Under the pieces are notes generated by a model, which worked only from the letters and a program-made list of their open reading frames with translations, was not told the origin of the DNA and made no database searches. A DNA stretch of 64,000 nucleotides from Pseudomonas sp. p1(2021b) (GTDB lineage: Bacteria; Pseudomonadota; Gammaproteobacteria; Pseudomonadales; Pseudomonadaceae): assembly GCF_020151015.1 (NCBI RefSeq), contig NZ_CP083746.1, forward strand, positions 3,625,001 to 3,689,000. Direction: 5' to 3'. Shown here in pieces: positions 1 to 11,200 of this stretch. Numbering within the stretch: the first letter of the stretch is position 1; each line of letters opens with the position of its first letter. Position numbers and translations under genes: made by a program.

Positions 1-768
1 GCGCCCTACCTGGACCTCGGCTCGCAGAACATCGAGGCCACCCTGGACAATGACCCGGTGGCCGAATACCGCCTGGAGCGCTACGGCTTCGGCCTGAATC
101 TGGGCCGGCAGATCGGCACCTATGGCGAAGTCCGCCTGGGTGTGGGCAAGGCGTGGGGTGAAGCCGAGGTACGCATCGGCGACCAGGACCTGCCCAAGGT
201 CAGCTTCAATGAAGGTTTCTACGAACTGAAGTATTCCTTCGACACCTTCGACAACGTGTACTTTCCCCACAGCGGCGAGGACATCGGCCTGACCCTACGC
301 AAGTACGACAAGTCGCTGGACTCGGACCACGACTACCGCCAATGGCAGTTCAAGCTCGACAAGGCCTTCAGCAGCGGGCCCAATTCCTGGGTCCTGGGGG
401 GGCGCTACGGGCGCACGCTGGACGATACGGAAGTGGTGACGTCAAGCTTCGTGTTCGGCGGCGCCCGGCAGTTGTCGGGCTTTCGCCAGGACTCGGTCTC
501 GGGCCAGAACATCAGCCTGATGCGCATGGTCTACTACCGCCGCCTGACACCGCGCGCCTACCTGCCCCTGGATTTCCCGCTGTACCTGGGCGGCTCGTTG
601 GAGCGGGGTCGGGCGTGGAACAACGACAATGAGTTCGACAGTGGGTATATCAACGCGGCGAGCATCTTCCTGGGCCTGGAAACGCCGCTTGGGCCGTTGA
701 ATATCAGCTACGGGGCCAACAGCGAGCACCAGAAGGCGGTATACCTGAACCTGGGCCATACCTTCTGA
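1..768 (+). CDS. Patatin-like phospholipase/outer-membrane barrel protein, C-terminal part (5' end outside window)
   Basis: The reading frame is open from the first base and ends in TGA at 768, so only the last 255 residues are seen. The visible part is rich in alternating hydrophobic beta-strands and aromatic residues and ends in the strand LNLGHTF with a terminal Phe, as in BamA/Omp85-type barrels. The segment FGGARQLSGF resembles the conserved region of the surface-antigen (D15) domain found at the C-terminus of PlpD-like patatin proteins. In that family the barrel anchors or exports an N-terminal patatin lipase. The lipase half is not in this window, so the assignment as a PlpD homologue is inference; another Omp85-type protein is possible. 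A strong hairpin follows the stop. Confidence 0.75.
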   Translation, partial: APYLDLGSQNIEATLDNDPVAEYRLERYGFGLNLGRQIGTYGEVRLGVGKAWGEAEVRIGDQDLPKVSFNEGFYELKYSFDTFDNVYFPHSGEDIGLTLRKYDKSLDSDHDYRQWQFKLDKAFSSGPNSWVLGGRYGRTLDDTEVVTSSFVFGGARQLSGFRQDSVSGQNISLMRMVYYRRLTPRAYLPLDFPLYLGGSLERGRAWNNDNEFDSGYINAASIFLGLETPLGPLNISYGANSEHQKAVYLNLGHTF

Positions 769-774
769 AGGTAC

Positions 775-795
775 AGGGGCCGCTTTGCGGCCCCT
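775..795. terminator. Hairpin between convergent genes, likely bidirectional terminator
   Basis: A perfect 9-bp stem (AGGGGCCGC / GCGGCCCCT) with a TTT loop lies 7 bases after the stop of the barrel protein and 13 bases before the stop of the convergent slyA-like gene. There is no long T-run, so termination strength is uncertain. Confidence 0.6.
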
Positions 796-807
796 GGGAT
801 GGAAGGC

Positions 808-1245
808 TCAGGACTTCTCGAGGTTGGCCAGAATCTTCGCATGCACTCGCATGCAGACTTCCAGGTCAGCCTCATCGACACCGGTGAACAGCTCCTGACG
901 CAAGGCATTGGCGATGGTCTCGATCTGGTCGATCAAGGGCTTGGCCGGTGGGCACAACACGATCTTCTTGGCCCGACGATCTTCCATCACCGCCTGGCGC
1001 CGCACCAGGCCCTGGCTTTCCAGGCTGTCGAGCAGGCGCGCCAGGGTCGGCCCTTCGACGCCCACGCTTTGCGCCAGTTCACGCTGGGTAGGCGCGTCGT
1101 CGAATCGGGCCAGGTGCAGCAGCACCAGCCAGCGGGCCTGGGACAGGTTGAGGCCGGCCAGGCGGCGGTCCAGTTCGGCGCGCCAGCCACGGGACATCTG
1201 GGCCAGCTGCATGCCGAAGCGGTGTTGGTTGTCGGTCAAGGGCAT
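808..1245 (-). CDS. SlyA-like MarR-family transcriptional regulator
   Basis: A 145-residue protein with the MarR winged-helix layout: dimerisation helices at both ends, a recognition helix around residues 60-80 (GVEGPTLARLLDSLE) and the wing with the DRRAKKI motif (about 93-99), which is characteristic of MarR and especially SlyA-type proteins. SlyA-type regulators bind palindromes near TTAGCAAGCTAA and often respond to small aromatic compounds. An upstream sequence at 1273-1284 matches that box at 10 of 12 positions, which suggests autoregulation. The gene is alone, convergent with the barrel protein and transcribed in the same direction as recQ, which lies upstream of it. The family call is secure; the regulon is unknown. 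Confidence 0.9.
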   Translation of the reverse strand: MPLTDNQHRFGMQLAQMSRGWRAELDRRLAGLNLSQARWLVLLHLARFDDAPTQRELAQSVGVEGPTLARLLDSLESQGLVRRQAVMEDRRAKKIVLCPPAKPLIDQIETIANALRQELFTGVDEADLEVCMRVHAKILANLEKS

Positions 1246-1264
1246 AAGTGACTCTATGAACAGA

Positions 1265-1284
1265 ACTAATTATTAGTCAGCTAA
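1265..1284. promoter_or_regulatory. Candidate SlyA/MarR operator upstream of the slyA-like gene
   Basis: Two overlapping inverted repeats: ACTAAT-T-ATTAGT at 1265-1277 and TTAG-TCAG-CTAA at 1273-1284. The second resembles the SlyA box TTAGCAAGCTAA (10/12). They lie 20-39 bases upstream of the start codon of the regulator gene, a position suited to autorepression. Binding is inferred only. Confidence 0.5.
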
Positions 1285-1361
1285 CCATGGCCCGCGGTAA
1301 CAGGCAAGGCTCCTGGCCACGGGAGTGTCCGTTAATCGTGAAAAAACGTGACAAGGGTCAG

Positions 1362-3500
1362 CTACAGTTCGAATTCGGCAGCCAACGCCGCACGAACGCA
1401 GTACAACACGCCTTCCGGCACGCGCTGGCCAAACAGCGCCGACACTGCGGCCACCGGCGGCAGTTCGCCCTCGCCATCGAGGAAGGCGTCCTGCACCTCC
1501 ATCAACAGCTCCTCCGGCAGATCCAGCGCCTGCTCCAGGCTCAGCTCCTGGCGGCCGAGGGCCTCGGCCAACAGGCTGTAGACGTTCTTCTCGGTGCAAT
1601 TGAGCTGGCCGGCGATCTGTGCCGGGGTCATGCCGGCGCGGGCCAGGCTGACCAGCTCGTGGCGCAGGTCCAGTACCACTTTCGGCGCTTGCTCGCCCTT
1701 CCCGCCGTTGAGCACATCGAGGAAAGCCTCGCCATAGCGCTCCAGCTTGCGTGCCCCCACGCCGCTGACCTGGGCCATCTCGCTGAGGCTGGTCGGCTGG
1801 CTGCGCAGCATTTCCAGCAGGGTCGAATCGGGGAAGATGACATAGGGCGGCACACTGTGTTCGGCGGCCAACTTGCGGCGCAGGGCGCGCAGGGCTTCCC
1901 ACAGCTCGCGCTCCTCGGCACGCACCAGCTGGCTGGCGGGGCTGCCGCCGCCGGATGTCTTGGCCACGGTCTGGGGTTTGAGGTCGCGGCGAAGTTGCAG
2001 GTTCACCTCGCCGCGCAGCAACGGCCGGCAGCTGTCGGACAGACGCAGGCCGCCGTAGCCTTCCAGGTCGATATCCACCAGGCCGCGCGCCACCAACTGG
2101 CGGAACAGCGAGCGCCACTCGTGCTCGCTCAACGCCTTGCCGACGCCGAAGACCGACAGTTTCTCGTGGCCGAAATTGCGTACCTTCTCGGTGTCCTTGC
2201 CCACCAGCACATCGACCAGATGGCCCACGCCATAGCGCTGGCCGGTGCGGTACACCGCCGACAAGGCCTGGCGCGCCGGCTCGGTCGCGTCCCAGGTCTG
2301 CACCTGGTCGACGCAGTTGTCGCAATGCCCGCACGGCTGCTCGAGCACTTCATCGAAATAGGCCAGCAGGGATTGGCGACGACAGCGGGTTTCCTCGCAC
2401 AGCGCCAGCATGGCATCGAGCTTGTGCTGCTCGATGCGCTTGTGGCGCTCGTCGCCCTCGGAGTTCTGCAGCATCTGCTTGAGCATCACCATGTCCTGCA
2501 GGCCATAGGCCATCCAGGCGTCGGACGGCAGGCCGTCACGGCCGGCACGGCCGGTTTCCTGGTAATAGGCCTCCATCGACTTGGGCAGGTCCAGGTGGGC
2601 GACGAAGCGTACGTTGGGCTTGTCGATGCCCATGCCGAAGGCAATGGTGGCAACCATGATCAGGCCTTCCTCGTTGAGGAAGCGGTGCTGGTTGGCCGAG
2701 CGGGTCTCGGCGGCAAGGCCGGCGTGGTACGGCAAGGCCGGGAACCCCTGTTCGCAGAGGAAGGCCGCGGTTTCGTCGACCTTCTTGCGCGACAGGCAAT
2801 AGACGATGCCGGCGTTGCCCCGGCGCTCACCGAGGAACGCCATCAATTGCTTGCGCGGCGACTCCTTGGGCACGATGCGGTAGAAGATGTTCGGCCGATC
2901 GAAACTCGACAGGAAGCGCTCGGCGCCCTGCAAGTGCAGGCGCTGGACGATCTCCTCGCGAGTGCGCATGTCGGCGGTGGCGGTCAGGGCGATGCGCGGC
3001 ACATGGGGGAACAGCTCGGCCAACTGGCCCAATTGCAGGTATTCCGGCCGGAAGTCATGGCCCCATTGCGAGACGCAGTGGGCCTCGTCGATGGCGAACA
3101 AGGCGATGTCCAGGGTGCGCAGGAATTCCAGCATGCGCGGCTGCACCAGGCGCTCGGGGGCCAGGTAGAGCATCTTCACCTCGCCGCGGCGCAGGCGCCC
3201 GGCCAGCTCACGCTGCTGCTCGGGGCTCAGGGTGGAGTTCAGCGCGGCGGCGGCCACGCCCAGCTCGTCGAGGGTGGCGACCTGGTCGTCCATCAACGCG
3301 ATCAAGGGCGAGACCACCACCGCCAGGCCCGGGCGCAGCAGGGCCGGAACCTGGAAGCACAGCGACTTGCCGCCGCCGGTGGGCATCAGCACCAAGGCAT
3401 CGCCGCCACTGGCCACGCATTCGATGATCGCTGCCTGGCGCCCCCGGAAACTGTCGTAGCCGAAGATGTCCTTGAGGACGCGCTGAGCCTGTTCGAGCAT
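1362..3500 (-). CDS. recQ: ATP-dependent DNA helicase RecQ
   Basis: The 712-residue product carries a full RecQ architecture: SF2 helicase core with Walker A TGGGKS and the RecQ-type DEAH box [17 protein letters not shown], motif [12 protein letters not shown], the zinc-binding part of the RQC domain (CEETRC...CGHCDNC, about residues 375-405), a winged-helix RQC segment, an HRDC domain (about 520-600) and a further C-terminal helix-turn-helix region ([12 protein letters not shown]). RecQ unwinds forked and recombination intermediates in the RecF pathway. The frame continues 7 codons upstream to 3521, but TTGGAG lies 6 bases before the ATG at 3500, so this start is preferred. The length agrees with Pseudomonas RecQ proteins. 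Confidence 0.97.
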   Translation of the reverse strand: MLEQAQRVLKDIFGYDSFRGRQAAIIECVASGGDALVLMPTGGGKSLCFQVPALLRPGLAVVVSPLIALMDDQVATLDELGVAAAALNSTLSPEQQRELAGRLRRGEVKMLYLAPERLVQPRMLEFLRTLDIALFAIDEAHCVSQWGHDFRPEYLQLGQLAELFPHVPRIALTATADMRTREEIVQRLHLQGAERFLSSFDRPNIFYRIVPKESPRKQLMAFLGERRGNAGIVYCLSRKKVDETAAFLCEQGFPALPYHAGLAAETRSANQHRFLNEEGLIMVATIAFGMGIDKPNVRFVAHLDLPKSMEAYYQETGRAGRDGLPSDAWMAYGLQDMVMLKQMLQNSEGDERHKRIEQHKLDAMLALCEETRCRRQSLLAYFDEVLEQPCGHCDNCVDQVQTWDATEPARQALSAVYRTGQRYGVGHLVDVLVGKDTEKVRNFGHEKLSVFGVGKALSEHEWRSLFRQLVARGLVDIDLEGYGGLRLSDSCRPLLRGEVNLQLRRDLKPQTVAKTSGGGSPASQLVRAEERELWEALRALRRKLAAEHSVPPYVIFPDSTLLEMLRSQPTSLSEMAQVSGVGARKLERYGEAFLDVLNGGKGEQAPKVVLDLRHELVSLARAGMTPAQIAGQLNCTEKNVYSLLAEALGRQELSLEQALDLPEELLMEVQDAFLDGEGELPPVAAVSALFGQRVPEGVLYCVRAALAAEFEL

Positions 3501-3755
3501 TGAAAACTCCAAAATCGCCATACCATCCTGGACACAGGCTGGACGAAAAATCCGCGGTGCACACTCACGAATGCGTAAGCGGCTTTTGCCGGTGGGCCGG
3601 GAAACAGCCCCCTGGATGAAAAATCGCGGATTATACCCCAGTGCTCGGCCATGCAGGGGGCCTGGGCGCCTTCCTGCGACAGACGTTCCCTTTGCCCCCC
3701 AGCCGCCGCAAGGTGCTAGAATTCGTTATCGTTTATTCCCCAAGGTAGCCCTGTA

Positions 3756-4343
3756 ATGTCCTTCGCCGAGCAACTGACCCGCCTGCAAGCCTTCCTCGAC
3801 GCTGACGAGCTGCACGAAGAAGCGCTGGACTACGTCGCCGCCCACGGCTACCTGACCGCGCTGTCGATCTGCTCCGAGGAGGTTCCCGAACGCGAATGGA
3901 TCGACGCCCTGTTCGCCGAAGAGCCCCATTACGCCAGCGAGGCCCAGCGCACCGAGATCGAGGCCACCCTGGTCGCGCTCAAGGCGCACATCGGCCGTCA
4001 GCTGGCCAGCGACGACGAGTTCGAGCTGCCCTGCGACCTGGACCTGGGCGACGAGCCGGACGACTCCGACCTGCGCGGCTGGTGCATCGGCTTCATGGAA
4101 GGCGTGTTCCTGCGTGAAGAGGCCTGGTTCGAGAACGCCGAGGAAGAAGTCAGCGAGATGCTCCTGCCGATCATGGTCGGCTCGGGCCTGTTCGACGAGC
4201 AGCCGGAGTTCGAAGACATCGCCAAGAACGCCAGCCTGCAGGACGACATGATCGTGCAGATCCCCGAGGCGCTGACCGCGCTGTTCCTGCTGCTGCACGC
4301 ACCGGACGAGAAGCCTGCCCTGCTCAAGCCGCGCCACCACTAA
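3756..4343 (+). CDS. YecA/UPF0149 family protein
   Basis: A 195-residue, very acidic, largely helical protein. The segments LRGWCIGFMEG and a long alpha-helical N-terminus match the UPF0149 (YgfB/YecA) family; the SEC-C zinc motif of long YecA proteins is absent, so this is the short form. The function of the family is poorly defined. The gene follows recQ divergently across a 255-bp gap (3501-3755) in which I saw only the two promoter regions. The DUF454 gene starts 8 bases downstream, implying an operon. Confidence 0.85.
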   Translation: MSFAEQLTRLQAFLDADELHEEALDYVAAHGYLTALSICSEEVPEREWIDALFAEEPHYASEAQRTEIEATLVALKAHIGRQLASDDEFELPCDLDLGDEPDDSDLRGWCIGFMEGVFLREEAWFENAEEEVSEMLLPIMVGSGLFDEQPEFEDIAKNASLQDDMIVQIPEALTALFLLLHAPDEKPALLKPRHH

Positions 4344-4350
4344 GCCGGCC

Positions 4351-4716
4351 ATGCGCTACCTGCTGCTGGCCATCGGCTGGCTCAGCGTCGCGCTGGGGGT
4401 GCTGGGGATCTTCCTCCCGGTGTTGCCCACCACCCCGTTCCTGCTGCTGGCGGCGGCTTGCTTCGCCCGTAGCTCGCCACGTTTTCACCACTGGCTGGTG
4501 AACCATCCCACGCTCGGGCCCTGGATCCGCGACTACCTGAGCGGCCAGGGTATCCCGCTGCGGGGCAAGGTCTACGCCATCGGCCTGATGTGGGCCAGCA
4601 TCGGGCTGTCGTGCTATCTGGTGCCGCTGTTCTGGGCACGGGTTTTCATGCTGTCCAGCGCGGTACTGGTCAGCCTGTACATCCTCAAGCAGAAGACCTT
4701 GCACCGGCCCGGCTGA
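4351..4716 (+). CDS. YbaN-like DUF454 inner-membrane protein
   Basis: A 121-residue membrane protein with hydrophobic segments near residues 3-38 and 70-112. The N-terminal motif LGVLGIFLPVLPTTPFLLLAAACFARSSPR is the hallmark of the DUF454/YbaN family (quoted here in shortened form: LPVLPTTPFLLLAAACFARS). It starts 8 bases after the YecA-like gene and probably shares its transcript. Function unknown. The convergent cupin gene ends 4 bases away. Confidence 0.88.
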   Translation: MRYLLLAIGWLSVALGVLGIFLPVLPTTPFLLLAAACFARSSPRFHHWLVNHPTLGPWIRDYLSGQGIPLRGKVYAIGLMWASIGLSCYLVPLFWARVFMLSSAVLVSLYILKQKTLHRPG

Positions 4717-4719
4717 GCG

Positions 4720-5061
4720 TCACTCGCCAAGGGTCGAGGGTTCGGATTCCACCACCAGCAACAAGCAGCCCTGGGGTGAACGCAGCCAGTGTTCGGAGCC
4801 GGGTGCATAGACCAGGCTGTCGCCGGCACGGAACAGCTGGCCGTCGACGTCCATCACCTCTCCTTCCAGTACCTGCAGCAGCTCGACGGCCGCGTGGCGG
4901 TGCGGTATCGAACGGCTGCCAGGGGACATCTTCATCCAGTAGGCCTGCCAGGGGCCGGCATCGGTCAGGGCTTTCCAGGACACGCCCGCCAGGCGCTGGC
5001 CACCCAGGAGCATGGGTTGCCAAAGGGCCTGGGCCGGGCTGTGGACTTCGCGCTGGGGCAT
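4720..5061 (-). CDS. Small cupin-domain protein
   Basis: A 113-residue single-domain cupin. Motif 1 is seen as PHRHAAVELLQVLEGE (metal-binding His-x-His and Glu) and motif 2 as GDSLVYAPGSEHW with the downstream His. Such proteins resemble the ChrR-type anti-sigma cupin or sugar-binding cupins, but no partner sigma factor is adjacent. It is transcribed alone toward the DUF454 gene. Substrate unknown. Confidence 0.85.
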   Translation of the reverse strand: MPQREVHSPAQALWQPMLLGGQRLAGVSWKALTDAGPWQAYWMKMSPGSRSIPHRHAAVELLQVLEGEVMDVDGQLFRAGDSLVYAPGSEHWLRSPQGCLLLVVESEPSTLGE

Positions 5062-5205
5062 TGGTCTGATTCCGAAAGGGCTTTAGCCCAGTCTAGGAGA
5101 CGGCCGATTGCCCCGCGCCACAAGTGCGACCCGCGCATATGCCCAAGCGTCGCTCATCGCGGGTCTCACATGATCGTTCGTCGCTGCAGCTTCAGTGCTT
5201 GTGGG

Positions 5206-5233
5206 ATCGAGCGCCGCCCGCGCGGCGCTCGAT
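5206..5233 (-). terminator. Strong hairpin downstream of the adhesin gene
   Basis: A perfect 12-bp stem (ATCGAGCGCCGC / GCGGCGCTCGAT) with a 4-base loop begins 19 bases after the adhesin stop codon. No T-run follows on the minus strand, so it may act as a terminator or transcript-stabilising hairpin. Nothing else was seen between 5062 and 5252. Confidence 0.55.
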
Positions 5234-5252
5234 ATCCCAGGCAACACCCACC

Positions 5253-8200
5253 TCAAACCGTATCCACCTTCAACGAATGGTCATTGAGCATTCCGTTGAT
5301 GATGGTCGCCGTGTCTTGCCCTGCCGCCACCACCCCACCCGCACCGGCCGTCACACCGTAATGCTGCGCCAAGTCTACCCCGGCCAGGTCGATGGTCTGG
5401 GTTGGCGCGGCGCCGGCCACGCTGCTGACCTCGATGGTCGAGACCACATTGACACCGGAACCTGTGACCTTGAAGTGCAGGTAGTCATCCAGCGAGGCAG
5501 TGGTGCCGTTTTCGCCCTGGAGCAGTTGCGACAGGTCGAGACGATCGCTTCCCGGGGTGAACGCCAGCACAGTGTCGTGCCCCACTTCGCCCTTCTGCCA
5601 GACGAAGGTGTCGTTGCCGCTGCCACCGTTGAGCGTATCGTTGCCCAGCCCGCCACGCAGCACATCGTTGCCTGCGCCACCGTTCAGGGTGTCGTTGCCC
5701 AGCCCACCGATCAGCAGGTTGTCGCCACCGTTGCCGATCAAAGTGTCGTTGTAGTCCGAGCCGATCAGGTTCTCGATGCCGTTCAGGGTATCGGTGCCGG
5801 CACCGCCCGTGTTCTGGGCAGTGGCCAGGTTCAGGTTGACGGTCACACCGCTGGTGGCCGAGGCGTAGCTGGCCGTGTCGATGCCCGCACCGCCATCGAG
5901 CAGGTCATTGCCCGAGCCGCCGATCAGCAGGTCGTCGCCGTCACCGCCGTACAGCAAGTCATCGCCTCCACCGCCGACCAACACATCGTGGCCAAGGCCG
6001 CCCTGCAGGGTATCGTTGCCGGCACCGGCCAGCAGGGTGTTGTCGCCATCGGTGCCGGTGAGCACGCTGCCGTCCTGGTAGGTGATATCCACATTGCCCG
6101 TGGCCGTGCCGCCATGGCCATCACTGGTGGTGTAGGTGCCGTTGTACACGTCGTTCTGGGCGTTGCTGTAGTCGACCGTCATGGTCAGCTTGTAGAACTC
6201 GGCGCCCGAGCCAACGTTGCTGTCGGTCACGTTGCGCACCAGGATGCTGTAGGTCCCGCTGTGGCTGGCCGTGAAAGAGCTGCCATCGGTGATGGGTTGG
6301 TAGTCGCCCACGTCGTCCTTCCAGAACATTTGCAAGTTGCCGGTCGGCACGTCGTGGTCGAGGGTCAGGGTCTCGCCTTTTTTCAAGTGGACCGTCATGA
6401 CATCCTGGTCATTGGCATTGCTGGCACCGACGCTCCGTACGAAGGCATCGACGATCAGCGCTGCGACCATGCTGTTGGCCGTGCCCCTGAAGGCGCTGCG
6501 CGGCAGGTCCTTGAAGCGGTTTGTGTCGCTCCCCCCCGTGCCATTGAAAGCGATGACCGGGGTGCCGTTGCCGACGCTGAAGCCTCCGCCCTTCACGGAG
6601 AAATCGGTGTCGAAGGTGATCGGCGAAGCCGTGAGCTTGTCGTTATCCGCGTCGCTGTCGTTGGCCAGCAATACCTCGGCCGGCACGGTGATGCTGGCCC
6701 CGGTGATGTTGGTGATGATGTGATCGGCCCCGGCCACCGGCGCGGTATTGGTGTAGATGTTCACCGTCAGGGTGGCACTGGCGAGGTCGCCGTCGTTGTC
6801 GCTGACGGTGAAGCCGAAGCTTTCCTGCTGGGTCACACCGTTATCCTTGGGCGGGGTGTAGATGAAGTCACCAGTGTCCATGTCCACCAGCAGCGTGCCG
6901 CCCAGGTTGGTCTTGATATTGAAGGTATTGGTAGCCGTATCGAAGGTGCCGTGGTCCGCACCGCCGCTGGCTGTGTAGGAACCGTCCCCGCCATTGGCCT
7001 TCGGATCGTAGGTGTACGCGGTGCCATCGACCACCAGCGTCTTGATGAAACCGCCATCGGCCCCCAGCTCGCCGCCACTGAGCAGGCTGCCGGTGATCGG
7101 CGCGCCGAGCACCGTGCCGGACAGCACATTGCTCAGTTGGCTGAGGTCGGTTACCACCACTGCGTTGGTATCGGTGTGAGTGCTGCCATCGTAGGCCAGC
7201 GGGTTGAGGTTGCTCTCGTTCACGCCACTGCCGAGGCCAATGGCGTAGGACTTGATGCCATTGTCGTCGAGGAACGTTTCCCAGCTGGCTTCCCGGTCGG
7301 CGGTGATGCTGTGGCCGCTGGTCGGTTCGCCATCGGAGAAGAAGTACGAGATGTTCTGGGCACCGGCCAGTTTGCCGCTGGCCACGAAGGCGTTCTTGGC
7401 GACATTGACAGCCGAATCGTAGTAGGTCGCGCCATCGGCGCTCAGGCCGTTGACGATGTTCTTGGCCTGGGTGAGCGATACCCACACCGAGGACTCCTGC
7501 GTTGCGCCATCGGAGAAGGTGACGATCTGCACCTTGATGTCGCCCATCTCGTCGTACTTATCGAGCAAAGCGTTGATCGCCTGCTTGGCCAACTGCAGGC
7601 GGGTCAGGCCTGGTACGCCTGAGGCGAAGTTCATGCTGCCGGAAACATCGATCACCAACAGCAGGTTGGAGTCCACCTGGCCTGGGGAAACGGCGCGTTC
7701 GGCATCGACGGCCGAAGGCACGTCATCGACGATGGTGATGTCGATACTGCCATTGGCGATGCTGCCGTCGGTGTCGGTCGCACTGACGGCGAGGCTTTCA
7801 CTCAGGTTGTTGGTGCCATTGGCATCTGGGTGGGTAGCGTTGTCGGCCAGGGTATAGCTGTAGTTCACCACCCCAGTGCTGGGGTTGTAGCCGGTGATGG
7901 TCAGGGTGTTGCCGAGCCCCGTCGTGACCGACTGCGGGAAGCCTGCCACCACACCGCCGCTGACCACGGTAATGCCGCCTACGGTCAGGGTTTGCAGACC
8001 ATCCAGGGCCGTCACGGTGAAGCTGCCGCTCTGGGTGAGTTCGCCCGCGTCAGGGCTGGTGCCGTCGGCAAGATGCTTCTCGTAGACGATCAGTTCGCCG
8101 TCGGTGATGTCCAGGCCTGTGAGGGTGACTGGGTTGTCGAGGTTGGTAACGTTCAACTCCAGTACCGCGGTGCGCACATCGCCATCGGCATCGGTCAGCG

Positions 8201-11200
8201 TATAGGTGAACTGCTCGATCCCGCTGCCACCGCCGTGCAAGTTGAAGAAGTCTGGGTCGCTGGTATTGAGCGTGTAGGTGTACGCACCATTGGCCGACAG
8301 CACCAGGGTGCCGTAGGTACCGACGAAGGTGCCAGCGGTGATCGGGCCACTCGGGACGCGGTCGGCGCCCTGGGTGTCGTTGCCCAGCACATTGCCGGTC
8401 AGCGTGGTGTGCTGCTCGGTGGCCGTTTCGACGTTGCTGTCGCCTACGGCAGTCGGCAGGTCGTCGATGATGTTCACATCGATGTTGCCGGTGGCTGTAC
8501 TGCCGTCGGTATCGGTCGCCGTGACCGTGAAGCTTTCGCTCAGGCTGTTGGCTTCGTTGCCATTTGGATGAGCTTCGTTGTCAGTCAGCGTGTAGCTGTA
8601 GCTCACCACGCCGGTACTGGCGTTGTAGCCGGTGATGGTCAAGGTATTGCCCAGTCCCGTCAGGACCGACTGCGGGAAGCCCGCGACCACACCGCCGCTC
8701 ACGACGGTGATGCCGCCTACGGTCAGGGTTTGCAGGCCATCCAGTGCCGTGACGGTAAAGCTGCCGGTTTGGGTCAAGGCTGGTGTATCCGGTGCACTGC
8801 CGTCGGCCAGGTTTTTCTCGTAGACCGTCAGCTCTCCGCCTTGCACGCCCAGGCCGGTGAGCGTCACTGGATCGTTGAGGTTGGTGACGTTCAGTTCCAG
8901 CACAGCGGTGCGCACATCGCCATCGGCATCGGTCAGCGTATAGGTGAACTGCTCGATCCCGCTGCCACCGCCGTGCAAGTTGAAGAAGTCTGGGTCGCTG
9001 GTATTGAGCGTGTAGGTGTACGCACCATTGGCCGACAGCACCAGGGTGCCGTAGGTGCCGACGAAGGTACCAGCGGTGATCGGGCCACTCGGGACGCGGT
9101 CGGCGCCCTGGGTGTCGTTGCCCAGCACATTGCCGGTCAGCGTGGTGTGCTGTTCGGTGGCCGTTTCGACATTGCTGTCACCTACGGCAGTCGGCAGATC
9201 GTCGATGATGTTCACATCGATGTTGCCGGTGGCTGTACTGCCGTCGGTATCGGTCGCCGTGACCGTGAAGCTTTCGCTCAGACTGTTGGCTTCGTTGGCG
9301 TTCGGGTGGGCTTCGTTGTCCGTCAGCGTGTAGCTGTAGCTCACCACGCCTGTGCTGGCGTTGTAGCCGGTGATGGTCAACGTATTGCCCAGTCCCGTCA
9401 GGACCGACTGCGGGAAGCCTGCCACCACTCCGCCGCTGATGATGGTAATGCCACCTACGGTCAGGGTTTGCAAACCATCCAGGGCGGTGACCGTGAAGGA
9501 CCCCGTCTGGGTCAGCTCTCCAGCATCAGGGCTGCTACCGTCGCCCAGATGCTTCTCGTAAACGGTCAGCTCTCCGCCTTGTACGCCCAGGCCATCCAGG
9601 GTGACCGAGTCGTTGAGGTTGGTGACGTTCAGTTCCAGCACAGCGGTGCGCACATCGCCGTCGGCATCGGTCAGCGTATAGGTGAACTGCTCGATCCCGC
9701 TGCCACCACCATGCAGGTTGAAGAAGTCCGGATCGCTGGTGTTGAGCGTGTAGGTGTACGCACCATTGGCCGACAGCACCAGGGTGCCGTAGGTGCCGAC
9801 GAAGGTGCCAGCGGTGATCGGGCCACTCGGGACGCGGTCGGCGCCCTGGGTGTCGTTGCCCAGCACATTGCCGGTCAGCGTGGTGTGCTGCTCGGTTGCC
9901 GTTTCGACGTTGCTGTCGCCTACGGCAGTCGGCAGGTCGTCGATGATGTTCACATCGATGTTGCCGGTGGCTGTACTGCCGTCGGTATCGGTCGCCGTGA
10001 CCGTGAAGCTTTCGCTCAGACTGTTGGCTTCGTTGGCGTTCGGGTGGGCTTCGTTGTCCGTCAGCGTGTAGCTGTAGCTCACGACGCCCGTGCTGGCGTT
10101 GTAGCCGGTGATGGTCAACGTATTGCCCAGTCCCGTCAGGACCGACTGCGGGAAGCCCGCGACCACGCCGCCGCTGATGACGGTAATGCCACCTACGGTC
10201 AGGGTTTGCAAACCATCCAGGGCGGTGACCGTGAAGGACCCCGTCTGGGTCAGCTCTCCAGCATCAGGGCTGCTACCGTCGCCCAGATGCTTCTCGTAAA
10301 CGGTCAGCTCTCCGCCTTGTACGCCCAGGCCATCCAGGGTGACCGAGTCGTTGAGGTTGGTGACGTTCAGTTCCAGCACAGCGGTGCGCACATCGCCATC
10401 GGCATCAGTCAGCGTATAGGTGAACTGCTCGATCCCGCTGCCACCGCCGTGCAAGTTGAAGAAGTCCGGATCGCTGGTGTTGAGCGTGTAGGTGTACGAA
10501 CCATTGGCCGACAGCACCAGGGTGCCGTAGGTGCCGACGAAGGTGCCAGCGGTGATCGGGCCACTCGGGACGCGGTCGGCGCCCTGGGTGTCGTTGCCCA
10601 GCACATTGCCGGTCAGCGTGGTGTGCTGCTCGGTGGCCGTTTCGACGTTGCTGTCGCCTACGGCAGTCGGCAGGTCGTCGATGATGTTCACATCGATGTT
10701 GCCGGTGGCTGTACTGCCGTCGGTATCGGTCGCCGTGACCGTGAAGCTTTCGCTCAGACTGTTGGCTTCGTTGGCGTTCGGGTGGGCTTCGTTGTCCGTC
10801 AGCGTGTAGCTGTAGCTCACCACGCCGGTACTGGCGTTGTAGCCGGTGATGGTCAAGGTATTGCCCAGTCCCGTCAGGACCGACTGCGGGAAGCCTGCCA
10901 CCACGCCGCCGCTGACGACGGTAATGCCACCTACGCTCAGGGTTTGCAAACCATCCAGGGCGGTGACCGTGAAGGACCCCGTCTGGGTCAGCTCTCCAGC
11001 ATCAGGGCTGCTACCGTCGCCCAGATGCTTCTCGTAAACGGTCAGCTCTCCACCTTGCACGCCCAGGCCGGTGAGCGTCACTGGATCGTTGAGGTTGGTG
11101 ACGTTCAGTTCCAGCACAGCGGTGCGCACATCGCCATCGGCATCGGTCAGCGTATAGGTGAACTGCTCGATCCCGCTGCCATCGCCGTGCAAGTTGAAGA

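Noticed and set aside
1287-3503. A 738-codon plus-strand frame opposite recQ
   Set aside because: The minus strand carries all RecQ motifs; this frame has none and is a GC-driven shadow.
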